DNA of 64,000 bases from the NCBI GenBank assembly GCA_019722365.1, contig JADFUC010000969.1, positions 1 to 64,000 on the forward strand, read 5' to 3'. Positions within the stretch are counted from its first letter, which is position 1. The number at the start of each line of letters is the position of its first letter. This document shows positions 11,901-22,261 of the stretch, piece after piece. A model generated the notes under the pieces. That model did not search any database. It was given only the letters and a program-made list of their open reading frames with translations, and was not told the DNA's origin. A program made the position numbers and the translations under genes. This DNA is from Lithospermum erythrorhizon. Its lineage: Eukaryota > Streptophyta > Magnoliopsida > Boraginales > Boraginaceae.

Positions 11901-13431
11901 CTTAATGAATTCTACCCTAGCTTCTCTAATATATTCTTTCCTGCAGTTTGCCTCTAAAACTGGTGGAATGAATATTGATCCCAAGTAAAATAAAAGCCAT
12001 AGTGATAGGTTCATATAATTTCTACTTTCATTTTTCTCGTGAGTTATTGATCTCATTTGAAGTAAACCCGTAACGGTTCTACTTTCATTATTCGCATGAG
12101 TTACTTGTTTCATTATTATAAGTGAGTTCCCCATTTCAGTCCATCATCATGTTTTCATATTGTGCTTATGTATGTTGCTTTTATTCAGGGAATTGCTTGT
12201 TTCTTTCCGTAGAACAACTGGGCATAAACCTGAGCGTATCATTTTCTACAGGTACTTTAGATATATCTAACTGTCCCCTTTTTGTTCTTTTTGCCCTCAT
12301 GGTTCACCTACCCACATCAACCAATATTTGATTTTAGGGATGGTGTAAGTGAAGGGCAATTCTATCAAGTACTGCTCTTTGAACTTGATGCTATCCGAAA
12401 AGTAAGATGCTTCACTCCTCTTCAACTTCATTATTCATTCTGGCCTAAATTTAATTTATCTAAGACCGAAATGTCACGAACTTCAGTCTAAATTTTGTCA
12501 TATCCAGGCTTGTGCATCTCTGGAACCAAATTATCAGCCTAGGGTGACATTTGTAGTGGTTCAGAAACGTCACCACACCAGACTGTTTGCGAACAACCAT
12601 AATGACAGGAATGCAGTTGACAGAAGTGGAAATATTCTTCCTGGTAAAATATGCATTGCTTGTTTGTTTTCTGATATTTTTATTTCAAAAAGTCATTTCT
12701 GTACTCCAAAATTTATATGTATGTAAACATTTCTGTGCAGGAACTGTGGTTGATACTAAGATATGTCATCCCACGGAATTCGATTTTTACTTGTGTAGCC
12801 ATGCTGGGATACAGGTCGGCAATAACATATTATGTACATTGACTTCTGTAGAATACTAATTGTCACGATGTATATATTAACTCCTCTTGTGTAGGGAACA
12901 AGCCGCCCGGCTCACTACCATGTTCTTTGGGATGAGAATGGTTTCAGTGCCGATGAATTGCAGACCCTGACAAATAACCTATGCTACACGTAAGTATGAT
13001 GCTCAGAGACGGTTCCAGGATACCAAAATTTCAGCTTCAATACACAATTAGGCATTAGCAATTGTTTAATAGGGAGTATTGATTTTGTTAATTTTTATTT
13101 CTTGCAGATATGCCAGATGTACTCGCTCTGTATCCATTGGTATGCCTCCATTTCTCAATTTACCTTTTCCGTTTATCTTTGGACTCCCTGTTTTGCTAAT
13201 GTCCCTTTGAACTTTGCAGTGCCTCCCGCTTACTATGCTCACCTGGCGGCATTTAGAGCTCGCTTTTACATGGAGTCGGAGACTTCTGATAGTGGGTCGA
13301 TGGCAAGTGCTGCAGCGGGTGGTCGGGGTATGGGTCCTGGTAGAAGCACCCGTGCACCAGGTCCGAATACTGCCGTTACACCTCTTCCTGCACTCAAGGA
13401 TAATGTGAAGAGGGTCATGTTCTACTGTTAG
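5938..13431 (+). CDS. AGO1: ARGONAUTE 1 (slicer of RNA silencing)
   Basis: Coding exons: 5938-6729, 6818-7026, 7120-7269, 7420-7553, 7673-7782, 7979-8085, 8300-8438, 8513-8629, 9990-10097, 10181-10252, 10675-10797, 10867-11038, 11109-11368, 11448-11587, 12189-12251, 12338-12401, 12508-12643, 12741-12814, 12895-12989, 13108-13139 and 13220-13431. They total 3309 nt (1102 aa) with GT-AG introns and no internal stop. The protein starts MVRKRRTE like other plant AGO1s. A Gly/Gln/Arg-rich tail (about 1-190) is followed by the N domain (from about 240), PAZ (about 400-520), MID (about 600-770) and PIWI (about 800-1060), ending in MFYC. The slicer tetrad is complete: D815 (GADVTH), E856 (RQEL), D900 (YRDG), H1040 (YYAH). 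Known role of the family: loading miRNA/siRNA and cleaving target RNA in cytoplasm and nucleus. The exon number equals the 22 of Arabidopsis AGO1. The large intron 8630-9989 contains a mobile element. Confidence 0.97.
6211..6327 (+). repeat. In-frame 45-bp repeat in AGO1 N-terminal tail
   Basis: Two full 45-nt units (6211-6255, 6256-6300) and a partial third encode 15-residue repeats of the form (G/S)PQQYQRxExxQGGR. Unit length is a multiple of three, so copy number can change without breaking the frame. The tail is the fastest-evolving part of plant AGO1 proteins. Confidence 0.8.
6404..6424 (+). promoter_or_regulatory. miR168 target site in AGO1 mRNA
   Basis: The 21-nt stretch contains GAGCTGCACCAAGC and encodes the segment around SELHQAS (about residues 156-162). 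Compared with the reverse complement of the canonical miR168 it has one G:U-type change near the 5' end, the central G/C mismatch also present in Arabidopsis AGO1, and one mismatch near the 3' end. miR168-guided AGO1 cleavage is an established feedback loop; here the site is inferred from sequence. Confidence 0.9.
8150..8240 (+). repeat. Short direct repeat in AGO1 intron
   Basis: A unit of about 35 bp containing CTTAATATGTGCTTTATCTA and TGCAATGTAGT occurs twice in tandem with one small indel, inside the intron 8086-8299. Confidence 0.8.
8881..9907. mobile_element. Long-TIR non-autonomous DNA element in AGO1 intron
   Basis: The ends are inverted copies: the left starts ATTTGCCCCTTATACTATG and the right ends CATAGTATAGGGGCAAAT. 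The inverted similarity continues inward for roughly 300 bp, with shared blocks such as CTTGGCTTGCCCC / CTTGGCTGCCCCC, CTATTTTT and CAAATGCCCT. Between the arms lies a C-rich stretch (9180-9270) and then a G-rich core (9400-9640) with no transposase. The target duplication was not resolved. Foldback/Mutator-like or another long-TIR class is possible. Open frames inside are compositional artefacts. Confidence 0.75.
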
Positions 13432-13710
13432 TACTTTGATATTGTTCCCACGTTCAGAAACTCATGGAATACCAAAATTGTCCTTTCTTTTTTGGTGTGA
13501 ATGTCTATTTGAGTTTACTTCAAATAACTCAACAGGAATGTGAGTGTAATCTCATTGGTGTTAAATTTGTGATTCATGGTGATTTGACTATTTTAGCAAT
13601 TTGGGTTATTTTCATTTTCCAAATTTAGTTGTCAAAATGATAATCAATTCATAAGCCCTTTTCTTAAGACATAACAATCTTTTATTTGACAAATTTGTAA
13701 ACTCAATAGT
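13432..13710 (+). other. AGO1 3'UTR and downstream
   Basis: Non-coding sequence after the AGO1 stop. It probably holds the 3'UTR, but no single poly(A) signal can be singled out. Confidence 0.5.
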
Positions 13711-13714
13711 TCTC

Positions 13715-13919
13715 GTTCCCTCCATCTCATTTTCTAAGGAGGTTTGTTTTACCTCCATCTCATTTTTTAAGGAAGTTTGTTTTTTTATAAGGTTTTAGAA
13801 AATTCAAATTTTGTCTTACAAATTAGTTTTTATCTCTTTTTTTTTTAACTAAACAAGAAAAAAAATTGAGATTGTTAAAAAAGAAAAATAGTCCTTAGAA
13901 TATGGGATAGATGGAGTAA
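13715..13919. mobile_element. Stowaway-like MITE
   Basis: The left end TTCCCTCCATCTCATTTT, then CTAAGGA, is inverted at the right end as TCCTTAG then AATATGGGATAGATGGAGTA. About 205 bp, AT-rich interior, no coding capacity. The ACTCCATC-type terminus with a TA at the right border fits Stowaway/Tc1-mariner MITEs; the left TA is less clear. A local GGAGGTTTGTTT / GGAAGTTTGTTT duplication lies inside the left arm. Confidence 0.65.
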
Positions 13920-14079
13920 TATTTAGCTATGTCTAATATAATTAAAAATAATTTATAGAAAATATTCTTTAGAAAAAAAAAATAGGCAATTATATTGTAG
14001 AAAGCAATTTTTTACTTTTACTGAACTACCTAGAGACATTTTTTCACAATAAATGGCAAAATCTTCACAATACTGACCC

Positions 14080-15055
14080 AACGTTTTTTCATGAGCAGCA
14101 TACAAGAATGAATACCATCATCATTTTTCCTTCAAAGGTTAAATTTTTAGCTCGGATTCCCTCGCTAAAACATCAAGCCGATGATAACGTTCGATTAGTA
14201 ATCCAACCAAGCCAAAAAATTATCCAACTCCAATTGGACAAAGTTAAATAATGATAATATAATTATCCAATGTTTTCTCTGCAAAATAGAATTCAAGAAT
14301 GAGTAGTTGAGTGCTACATACCAATCCATAGCTACCATCATCATTAGTTTTTCAAAGATTATACTCCGTACTTTTTTAGCACCAATTAGATGAAGGACCT
14401 ATCTCAGGATCAGGTTCGGTTCGGTTCAGTTCAATGAAACAACATCAAATTTATTATTGACCGAATCGAGTAACAAATTCTCGTATTTGAACTCGACTTG
14501 ACTAAATTATAATCATAATATAATTATCCAATATTTTCTCTTGAGTTGCAAACTAGAATTCAAGAATGAGTACTACAAACCAATCTATAGCTGCCAACAT
14601 CACTAGTTTTCCAAAGATTACACTTTTTAGCACCAATGAAATGAAGTGACCTATCTCGGGATCCGGCTCGATTTAGTTCGGTGAAACATCAAATCGATTA
14701 TTGATTGAATTGAGTGAAAAAATTTCAGAGGTTGGACTCGACTTGAGTAAAGTCTTTATCATAATATAATTATCCAATATTTTCTCATGAGTGAAAACTA
14801 GCATTCAAGAATGAGTACTGCATGCCAAGCTATAGCTACCATCATCACTAGTTTTCCAAAGATTACAGCTTTTAGCACCAATTAAATGAAGTGACCAAAC
14901 TCGGGATGCAGTTTCGGTTTAGTTCGATGAAACATCAAATTGAGTAAAATTCTCAAATTTGGACTTGACTCAAGTAAATTCTAATCATAATATAATTACC
15001 CAATATTTTCTCATGAGTTGCAAAAATAGAATTCAAGAATGAGTATAGCTACCAT
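14080..15055 (+). repeat. Tandem array of ~250-bp units upstream of the STR8-like gene
   Basis: The anchor AATTATCCAATATTTTCTC recurs at about 14261, 14522, 14768 and 14991. Each unit continues with GAATTCAAGAATGAGTA, CTAGCTACCATCATCACTAG-like sequence, TTTTCCAAAGATTACA, TTTAGCACCAATTA, GAAGTGACC, a GGTTTAGTTCG block and GACTTGAGTAAA. An earlier degenerate unit starts near 14080. Two units keep a short ATG-initiated frame closely matching the first residues of the downstream gene before hitting a stop: 25 codons from about 14563, and a similar one from about 14810. Confidence 0.85.
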
Positions 15056-15660
15056 TAACCTCGGAGCAATCGCTTGGAATTTGAATCGACTTGGTTGAAT
15101 TTTTTTTTTTCTTGAATCTTGATATAGTTCAAACAATTTTTAAGCAGCTTTTTGCGGTTTTATAAAAAACTTCCTTGTAGAATCGCTAGCCCAGATAATA
15201 TAATTTTTAATATATTATACTCTGTATATATATTTTACATAATTAAATCGAGATTTATAATTTTATTTAACAATTTAGTATCAAATCCATTAAAAATTTG
15301 ACATATTCTACTCTATGGCCTATTAATTGGATCCTAAGGAGAATGGGATTATATTTGTGAATACGGCTTACATGGCTAACAATATTTTTTTGATGATCAT
15401 GAAGATCATAATTGCTCTTACCCGATCAACTATTATTCTGATTGATAAATATTTATTTTTGATAAATTGACTATATATTTGTTGAACCAATTGATTAATA
15501 TGTATTTTGACAAATTGGATGTCCAATTTTGGTATTTAATATTTTTATTTGGAAAAACAGAATAGCACCTAATATGACGATAAACCGACTTCCACAGCCA
15601 GAACAAAACCGAAAACGATTCGCACCCGAGCCGTCAAAGCAGAAAAATGCGAGGGCGATA
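15056..15660. other. AT-rich filler between array copies
   Basis: Non-coding sequence that breaks the array. A short stretch near 15410-15520 has reiterated GATAAAT and AAATTGA words. No terminal repeats were found. Confidence 0.4.
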
Positions 15661-15669
15661 AAGCACTTT

Positions 15670-16130
15670 TCGAACGCACAAATTACCATCCCTAGCTACC
15701 ATCATAAATTGTTCTAAAAAAATTCCATTTTTAAGCCCAACCCATGAAGTGAGCTAGCTTGGGATTAAATTCGGTTCATCTTAATTGAAAACGACATTAA
15801 ATCAAATCAAGTGTAAGGCTCGATTAACGATCGAGTCAAGCCGAAATTCTCCACCTCCAACAGACTCCTTCGGTTCGAACTTAATCGAATCTAAAAATAA
15901 GGTTCGAGCTCGATTCAAATTACATCAAACCAACTTTTCGAACCGAATCTAACGTTAGATTTCTTTACCTGACTAAACTCAAACTCTAGTATAGCTCTAA
16001 TCATAATATAATTATCCAATATTTTCTCATGAGTTGCAAAATAGAGTTCAAGAATGAGTACTACATGCCAATCTATAGCTACCATCATCACTAGTTTTCC
16101 AAAGATAACATTTTTTAGCAGCAATTATAA
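15670..16130 (+). repeat. Diverged and terminal array units
   Basis: From about 15690 a diverged unit is recognisable (CTAGCTACCATCAT, AAGCCCAACCCATGAAGTGA, TCGAT/TCGAGT-rich part). The terminal unit starts at the anchor near 16010 and runs through GAGTTCAAGAATGAGTACTA to TTTTTTAGCAGCAATTA at about 16125. There similarity to other units stops and unique coding sequence begins. The unit therefore contains the start codon at 16054. Confidence 0.85.
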
Positions 16131-19100
16131 CCATAAGAGGAACAATATTTATCATTTTGAACAAAAGGGGAAATCAAGAATTTCATTTTCAGCATCTTCA
16201 TCTTCAAATGTGAACTGGATAAAGTTTGATAATGTTGTTTCAAGAAAACCATTTAATGAAAATGGTTACAATGATGAGTTTATAGTAGTGAATTTCTATT
16301 CCTTTGTTTTTATTCAAGACCCTCAAGAGCTTGTATCTAAACACCTATCTTTCATGCAGGTTTGTTATTCATATACTAAAAAATTATTCAAAAACATTGT
16401 CCAGTTTTGAAATTTAATAGTTGGGTTTTAAAGTTTGAACTCAAATAGTTTTGATTGAAATCAAAATGGACCATTTTTTTGGATGGATGATGTAGTATTT
16501 TTCCTTCACCAATATACAGCAGAAACTCTTTAAATAAATGATAGATTAATAAACTCCCAAAATAATAAATTGTTTCGATCCCGACATTAATATAGTTTTT
16601 AAATTAATACTCGATAAATTAGTAATTCTATAAATTAATAAATTTCACCGGTCTCTAACATTATTAATTTATACAGTTTTTACTCTAGTATGAATTTATA
16701 TTGATTGGAGGTGATATGATTCTTCTTGCTACTCATCAGCATATGTATTTTAGTTGTTGAAAGAAAAAAGAAGGGTTCCAGTGACTAGGTGAGTAATTGG
16801 TGTTTGCTTGTTGAGCATATTGGGATGCAAAAGCTGGAGTCTTGGTAGAAACTGAACCAATTTGAACCTTGAGGTTCTAATGTTTTGTATAAATACTAAT
16901 GCCTTTCAGAGACTCCCGGCTAAGCGGGATAAGGGGTCGGATAGTACATAGCCTTGCTTCTTGTGATAACAAGGCGGCAGTTTCCGAATTGACCCAAGAG
17001 TAAAGCGCCAACACTATCTACTACTTGACGGAGGATAAGAAGCGTAGGTAGTCCAATGAGCCATTTTGATATATTCGATTATATCCAAGAGCCAGAGAAT
17101 ATAAAATATTTTACTCCAAAGACATAGAAACAACTGGAGGCTGAAGACTAATCCCCATAAATGACTTATGTGATTTAATGATTAGGACATGATCTTAAGG
17201 CAGGAAGAGATATATGTGCTATCTCATGACTCGGGGTTACTATAGGGATGATATGTATTCAAATTAGTCGAGAAGCTTCTTGTGTTTCTTAGAATAGTTT
17301 ATGTCATTAATTTTGTCGTGCACTAAGAATATTGGTTGGATTTGTTGGTCAAATCTGCTAAGGTTGTATTAGTTCATGGTGCAGTCAATCTGTTAGCTCT
17401 AGGTGCTCAATAGTCTAGATGAAGCAATGAATTCAACACAAATTCCCTTGCAAGATTCTATGCACTTTTTCCTGCTACATCAGTATAAAAAAGTTTACTA
17501 TACTATGATTTCCTTTTAGTTCAATCATGGACTTCAGAATAATGATGACTACAACATTTCAGTTGTTACATATGCAGGGTCGTGACATCCATGGCCGTAT
17601 ATATTTGAGCGAACAAGGGATTAATGCACAGGTAATTTAACTTTGTAATGCTTTTAAATGCCCTGCCGGTGCATCACTTTATTATGTCTCAGTTGAAGAT
17701 ATTAAACCGTATCACACAATACATGAAACTTCAACCATATTGTTCCCATTGAAGCTTAACAGCCACCATTTGTATGAGGAAAAGATTTAGGGACATATGG
17801 ACCATTTAAGAAGTGTTCCTTTATAATTGTTTTAATCTCACGTTATCTTTTTCCTTAAGAATTCTTTTTAAAAGTATGCTGTAATTTCTTGTAAGAGATC
17901 AAAGCTTGAGTAAACTAATACTGGGACTTCCGAATTTTTAAGTTTTAATTATCTGTTTGTTTTCTCCATTTGACCTTTTGTGATCTTTAGGCTCTCTCGT
18001 TTTCCTAAGATCCTAATTTATGTCCTTCAGTTTTTCTCGACCTCTTCATCTCGTTGAATTTGAATTTCAGTGCACCTTGTTTCTCATACTGTTACATTGT
18101 GCAGTACAGTGGACCTTCAAAGGATGCTCTTTCATACTTTAAATGGGTAAAAGATGACCCTAGATTTACTGATATATTGGTTCAGATATCTCCTGCTCCA
18201 AATGGTCACACTTTTCCGAGATTGAAGCTGCGGTATAAGCCTTCCCTTGTACAGGCAAGAAAATTGGGTCTTCTCTGTTCAATTTTATATTCCATTCTTC
18301 CCGAACCTCTTATCTCATTTCTAATGATAAATGCTCTGTACTGGCCTTGCAGTATCTTATGAATAGCTTGTGTCCTGTATTTTTAGTGTCTTAAGTGAAA
18401 TAGTTTTCTTGTACAGCTCCATATAAATTTTGTTCCTTCTTTTGCTCACGGGAGTATCTGCAATAAATTGGAGCCTTTGTCTTCACTTGATAACAAATTG
18501 GAACCATTTATCAGACTGTTTTATTGGAACCATTTATCAGACTGTTTTATTTGTTGTGGTTACATGACACTTTTGGCTCTTTTATTGGCTTTCTTTTTTA
18601 TTTAGATGAAAACAGGAGTGTAACAGGCTTCTATGGTAACTGAAAGGAATGTAATTCTTGATAATTTGTTGATCTATGTTCTGTAACCTTGTGATAGGTT
18701 TTTATCTCCACCAATTGAGCTCCTTTTCACATTTAATTGCCAGTTATCCTGATTTCAAAGTTTATTGCATTGGATATATACAGGTGCATGGGATGGCACT
18801 TGACGCAAATCTGTGATTTTTAATTTGATGTTGTTTGTTCCATTTCCTCCTCTGGAAAAGACAGTAGCCTACCGGTGTTTTAAGTAATCACTTAACAATA
18901 AGTTAATAGTTGGAATGGCTTTTTCCAGTTGGAAGGAGGGATATCACATCTTCCATTGCTTGAATCATCGATGCGGGCTACACCACTCACACCATCCGAA
19001 TGGAGAAACAGAGTGGAAGCAGCAAATAAGGGAATATCTTCTGCAGTCCATGAGATGGAAACAAGCTATGTTATTCTTGATGTCAGAAATGGTACCTAAT

Positions 19101-22100
19101 CTTTCCTGAAATAGAATCTTGCTAGAACCTAGAACTCAAGCCATGATAACACACCATAAATAAATTAATTCCAGAAGTTATGGTTATAGCCTATACGTCA
19201 TACCAAGATCTTTAATGCAGCTTGACTTGATATTTACTACATATATTTATTATAGCCAATGAGATGGGACTAATCCGAACTGAACTCGTTGACACTCTTA
19301 TGCCTTCTATTATTGAAATCATCATTATATTTTAGTTCTGTAATTCGTGCTACTCAGGGTATGAATGGGATGTCGGTCACTTTGAGGGGGCCCAGAGGCC
19401 TAACGTTGACTGTTTCAGAAGTACTTCATTTGGCCTATCTGAAGAGGTATGTGGCATTGGATGCATTATCCTTTTTCATACTATACTTCTATGTGAAGGC
19501 TTAAGTGCTTGCTTATATTAGTATTAACGTTATGAAGTCATTTTGCTCTAGTTGACTCTGATAGTAGCAGTCTCTTCTCTCGTAGAGTTTGCTTTGAGAT
19601 ATACTTGATCATTTGCATTCTTCAGGAAATCGCTTCGGACCCTTTAGCTTCTGTAGATAAAGAAAACACAAATGTATTGATGTACTGCACTGGTGGCATC
19701 CGCTGTGATGTATACTCTGCAATTCTTAGGTATTACATTTACTAGTGTGTTCTTTCTGGTAACACTCCTTCTGAGTTCTTCTTGGTAACAATTCAGTTGT
19801 AATGTGATGTAGCACGCACACTAGCCATTTTTACTTCCTTGTCATATCTTTAAGAAATTACTCCAATGAGAAGGCACTTGGAGACACTTTTTTATCCAAT
19901 TTATGCTATACATGTTGCCTTGTAAACTCTAGAAATATCCAAATAACTAAGTCCTGTCTCACTGATTAAGGTGTTCATATTAATTGTATTATGGTTTTCT
20001 AGATCTTGTTCCTGGTTTTGTTGTGTTGCATTATGCGAACTTGGTAAGAGAATTTGCAAATGCGGACTCTTTAATGGAGATTATTTTTAAGATATGGAAA
20101 ACGTCTCTAAAGGTGTCATGATGTGTAGCAGAAAACTTGAAATTAGCTGGTACAATTCAGAGGCATAAACCTGGATACTCTGAAGGGAACAACTTGGTTT
20201 CTGCAATTTCTTGTTGCCTCAGAGCATAAAAAAGTATTTGTAGAAGAAAAGATTCTTGAATTTATTAAAATAGATCTGGGCCATATTCACGAGAGGACGG
20301 AGAAGCGCCTTTAATAGAATGAGGCCACCGTCCGTGTTGCTATTAAGTGGAGTTTAGCTACTACACTATGGTAGTAAACTTCTTTCTTTATTTTTCGATG
20401 TGGAGACGTCAGATGTGAACTCTTGGGTTACTAGGAGCCAAATCTCAACAAAGATAGGATCATCTAAAGCATATGTTCTCCTTGATTTGATGATTCATGG
20501 TGGTTCCTATATATACCTCTTTTGACCCCTGGTTTTTTGGAATTAGCCGATATCAATATAAACTTCTCTTTCATCATGTCTGAATATATTTGCTTTAGAT
20601 ATATCCTCTTTAACATATCTTTTCAATTTGGTTTCTTGGTTATCGACATATTGATATTGTTTTAGTTTCGTAATTCCTCAGACATACAATATATTTACTC
20701 CTAGTTCCTTTATTTTAATATCCAATGACAGACAGAAAGGTTTCAAAAGATTGTATACCCTAAAGGGTGGTGTTTCTCATTATCTTGAGAAAGAAGGTTC
20801 TGCTGGATGGGTTGGAAATCTTTTTGTTTTTGACAGCCGCCTCTCTCTCCCACCTTCAATGTACAAACCGGAAGCTAAGGATAAATCAATCACGAAGCCT
20901 ACTTCCCAAGCTGCTCCATTTGCAAAGTGTTACATTTGTGATTCTGAAGTATCTGAGTTGAGGCATCGGAATTGTGCAAACCTCGACTGCAACCTACTAT
21001 TCTTGTAAGTGTACCCTTTCAAGGTAATTGCACGAACAGTCCCTTGGAGTTTGACAAAAGAAGAGACTTAATCCCGAAGTTCACATTGGCACAATGATAT
21101 TCCCAAAAGTTACAAATTTGTTGAACAAACAGTCCCTAGAGTATGGGTTGGGGCAATGATAGCCCCCTTGATTGCATACCAATGCCAATGGAAGAAAATG
21201 ACAATTGGTGCAACAAGTTTGAAACTTCTATGACTTCCATTGCATCATTTCAAACTTCGGGATTAAGTCTCGACTTTTGCAAAATTCCGGAAACTGTTTG
21301 TCCAATTATCTTGTACCGTTTCTTTGTTTCTAGTACAGTAATGGAACACAATTTTAAGAAATTTGCAGTTATATTTCATGAACTCTGATCTCCATCAGCA
21401 TGCTTGTACAGTTGTCAGGGCACATTTTAAAAGCCAAGGGCGAAAACGAAAAATGGGGTCTCTTTTAAATTTTTTTTGTTTATATTTCTTAATATAAAAC
21501 ATTTGAATTTAAAAAAAAATTAAGCTTTTAAATTTTGTTTTTTGCATATTTAAAAAAAAGATGTAAATAAATTCATTTAAAAATTTCTTACTTGACATTA
21601 TTGCTTTAGCTTAGATAATATAACTATAAAGAAATAAATTATTAAAGTTTTTAATACAAAAATAGAATGCATTAAATATATGTAAAGCACAAAAACTCTA
21701 CAATGGCACAATATGTTATTAGTAAAAAAAAATATAAAACTAGATAAAAGCTAATTTGTGTAAAAACAAATTCATACAATCTAGAAGTGGATTCATATAG
21801 TCATAGAATTAAACCATCTAAAGAATGTGTTGTATGATCTATATGAATAAATATAAACCCAATTCTAAAGTGTCTTGACTGAATGATCCCTAAATTTGGG
21901 CAAAATGCAACGTTTGGAAACAATAAGAATGTTGCTATGAATTATGGTTCTCTAACCGTTAAACTAGACAATAGATATCAATTATAGTTCTCTAACCGTT
22001 AAACTACATGAGTCACTTTGCTATAGTTCTATTTGTACCCCAAAATGTCTCATCTCTTATAAATGGTGTTTCAGATGCTGTGGAAACTGTGTGGATGTCT

Positions 22101-22261
22101 TGAAAGGATGCTGCTGCTCGAAGTGTGTGTCCGCGCCTCGACTGAGACCTGTTCTACCAGGCCATCAAAGATACAAGAAATGGCATATTTATAGAGATAT
22201 GTGTTGCAAAACAGATGAGATGCTTATCAAGAATCCTCTGCATGACCTTGAAATTGTGTAA
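16054..22261 (+). CDS. STR8: Plastid rhodanese-like / TrhO-like protein (STR8 type)
   Basis: Exons: 16054-16359, 17578-17631, 18105-18254, 18929-19091, 19358-19446, 19626-19729, 20732-21004 and 22075-22261; 1326 nt, 441 aa, close to Arabidopsis rhodanese-like protein 8. Residues 1 to about 65 are Ser/Thr/Ile-rich and look like a transit peptide. An N-terminal UPF0176-type domain follows (VVNFYSFV, GRIYLSEQGINAQYSG, about 78-170). A rhodanese domain (about 210-330) has the active loop YCTGGIR with C275. A Cys-rich C-terminus (CYIC, HRNCANLDC, CCGNC, GCCCSKC) may bind a metal. Bacterial TrhO uses this architecture for O2-dependent hydroxylation of wobble uridine in tRNA; the same role in plastids is inference. 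The only in-frame Met before residue 101 is at 16054, inside the tandem array. Intron 3 is GC-AG. Confidence 0.93.
16900..17060 (+). repeat. SINE-like repeat fragment A (STR8 intron 1)
   Basis: Contains CCCGGCTAAGCGGGATAAGG, then GCTTCTTGTGATAACAAGG, GTTTCCGAATTGACC and ATCTACTACTTGAC. The second half aligns with a copy at 35690-35785 in the FEY-like gene. Dispersal, intronic position and small size suggest a SINE-derived repeat; no RNA polymerase III boxes were confirmed. Confidence 0.5.
18255..18256 (+). other. GC splice donor of STR8 intron 3
   Basis: The exon ends GTACAG and the intron starts GCAAGA; the acceptor is TTTTCCAG at 18928. Using it restores the frame through LEGGISHLPLL, a segment conserved in the family. 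No GT donor nearby does so. GC-AG introns are a known minor class. Confidence 0.8.
18498..18550 (+). repeat. 26-bp direct repeat in STR8 intron 3
   Basis: Two tandem copies of a unit containing TTGGAACCATTTATCAGACT and GTTTTA, without visible mismatch. Confidence 0.9.
21020..21313. mobile_element. MITE-like inverted-repeat element in STR8 intron 7
   Basis: The left end CAAGGTAATTGCACGAACAG is inverted at the right end (read in reverse: CAAGATAATTGGACAAACAG). The arms extend about 75 bp and share AGACTTAATCCCGAAGTT. Total about 294 bp, non-coding. The class and target duplication are unresolved. Confidence 0.7.
21940..22005 (+). repeat. Short direct repeat in STR8 intron 7
   Basis: AATTATGGTTCTCTAACCGT and its near-identical copy AATTATAGTTCTCTAACCGT, each followed by TAAACTA, lie 40 bp apart. 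Confidence 0.85.

Noticed and set aside
14080..15055. CRISPR-like reading of the regular repeats
   Set aside because: Units of about 250 bp without short constant repeats and unique spacers, in plant nuclear DNA; this is an ordinary tandem array.
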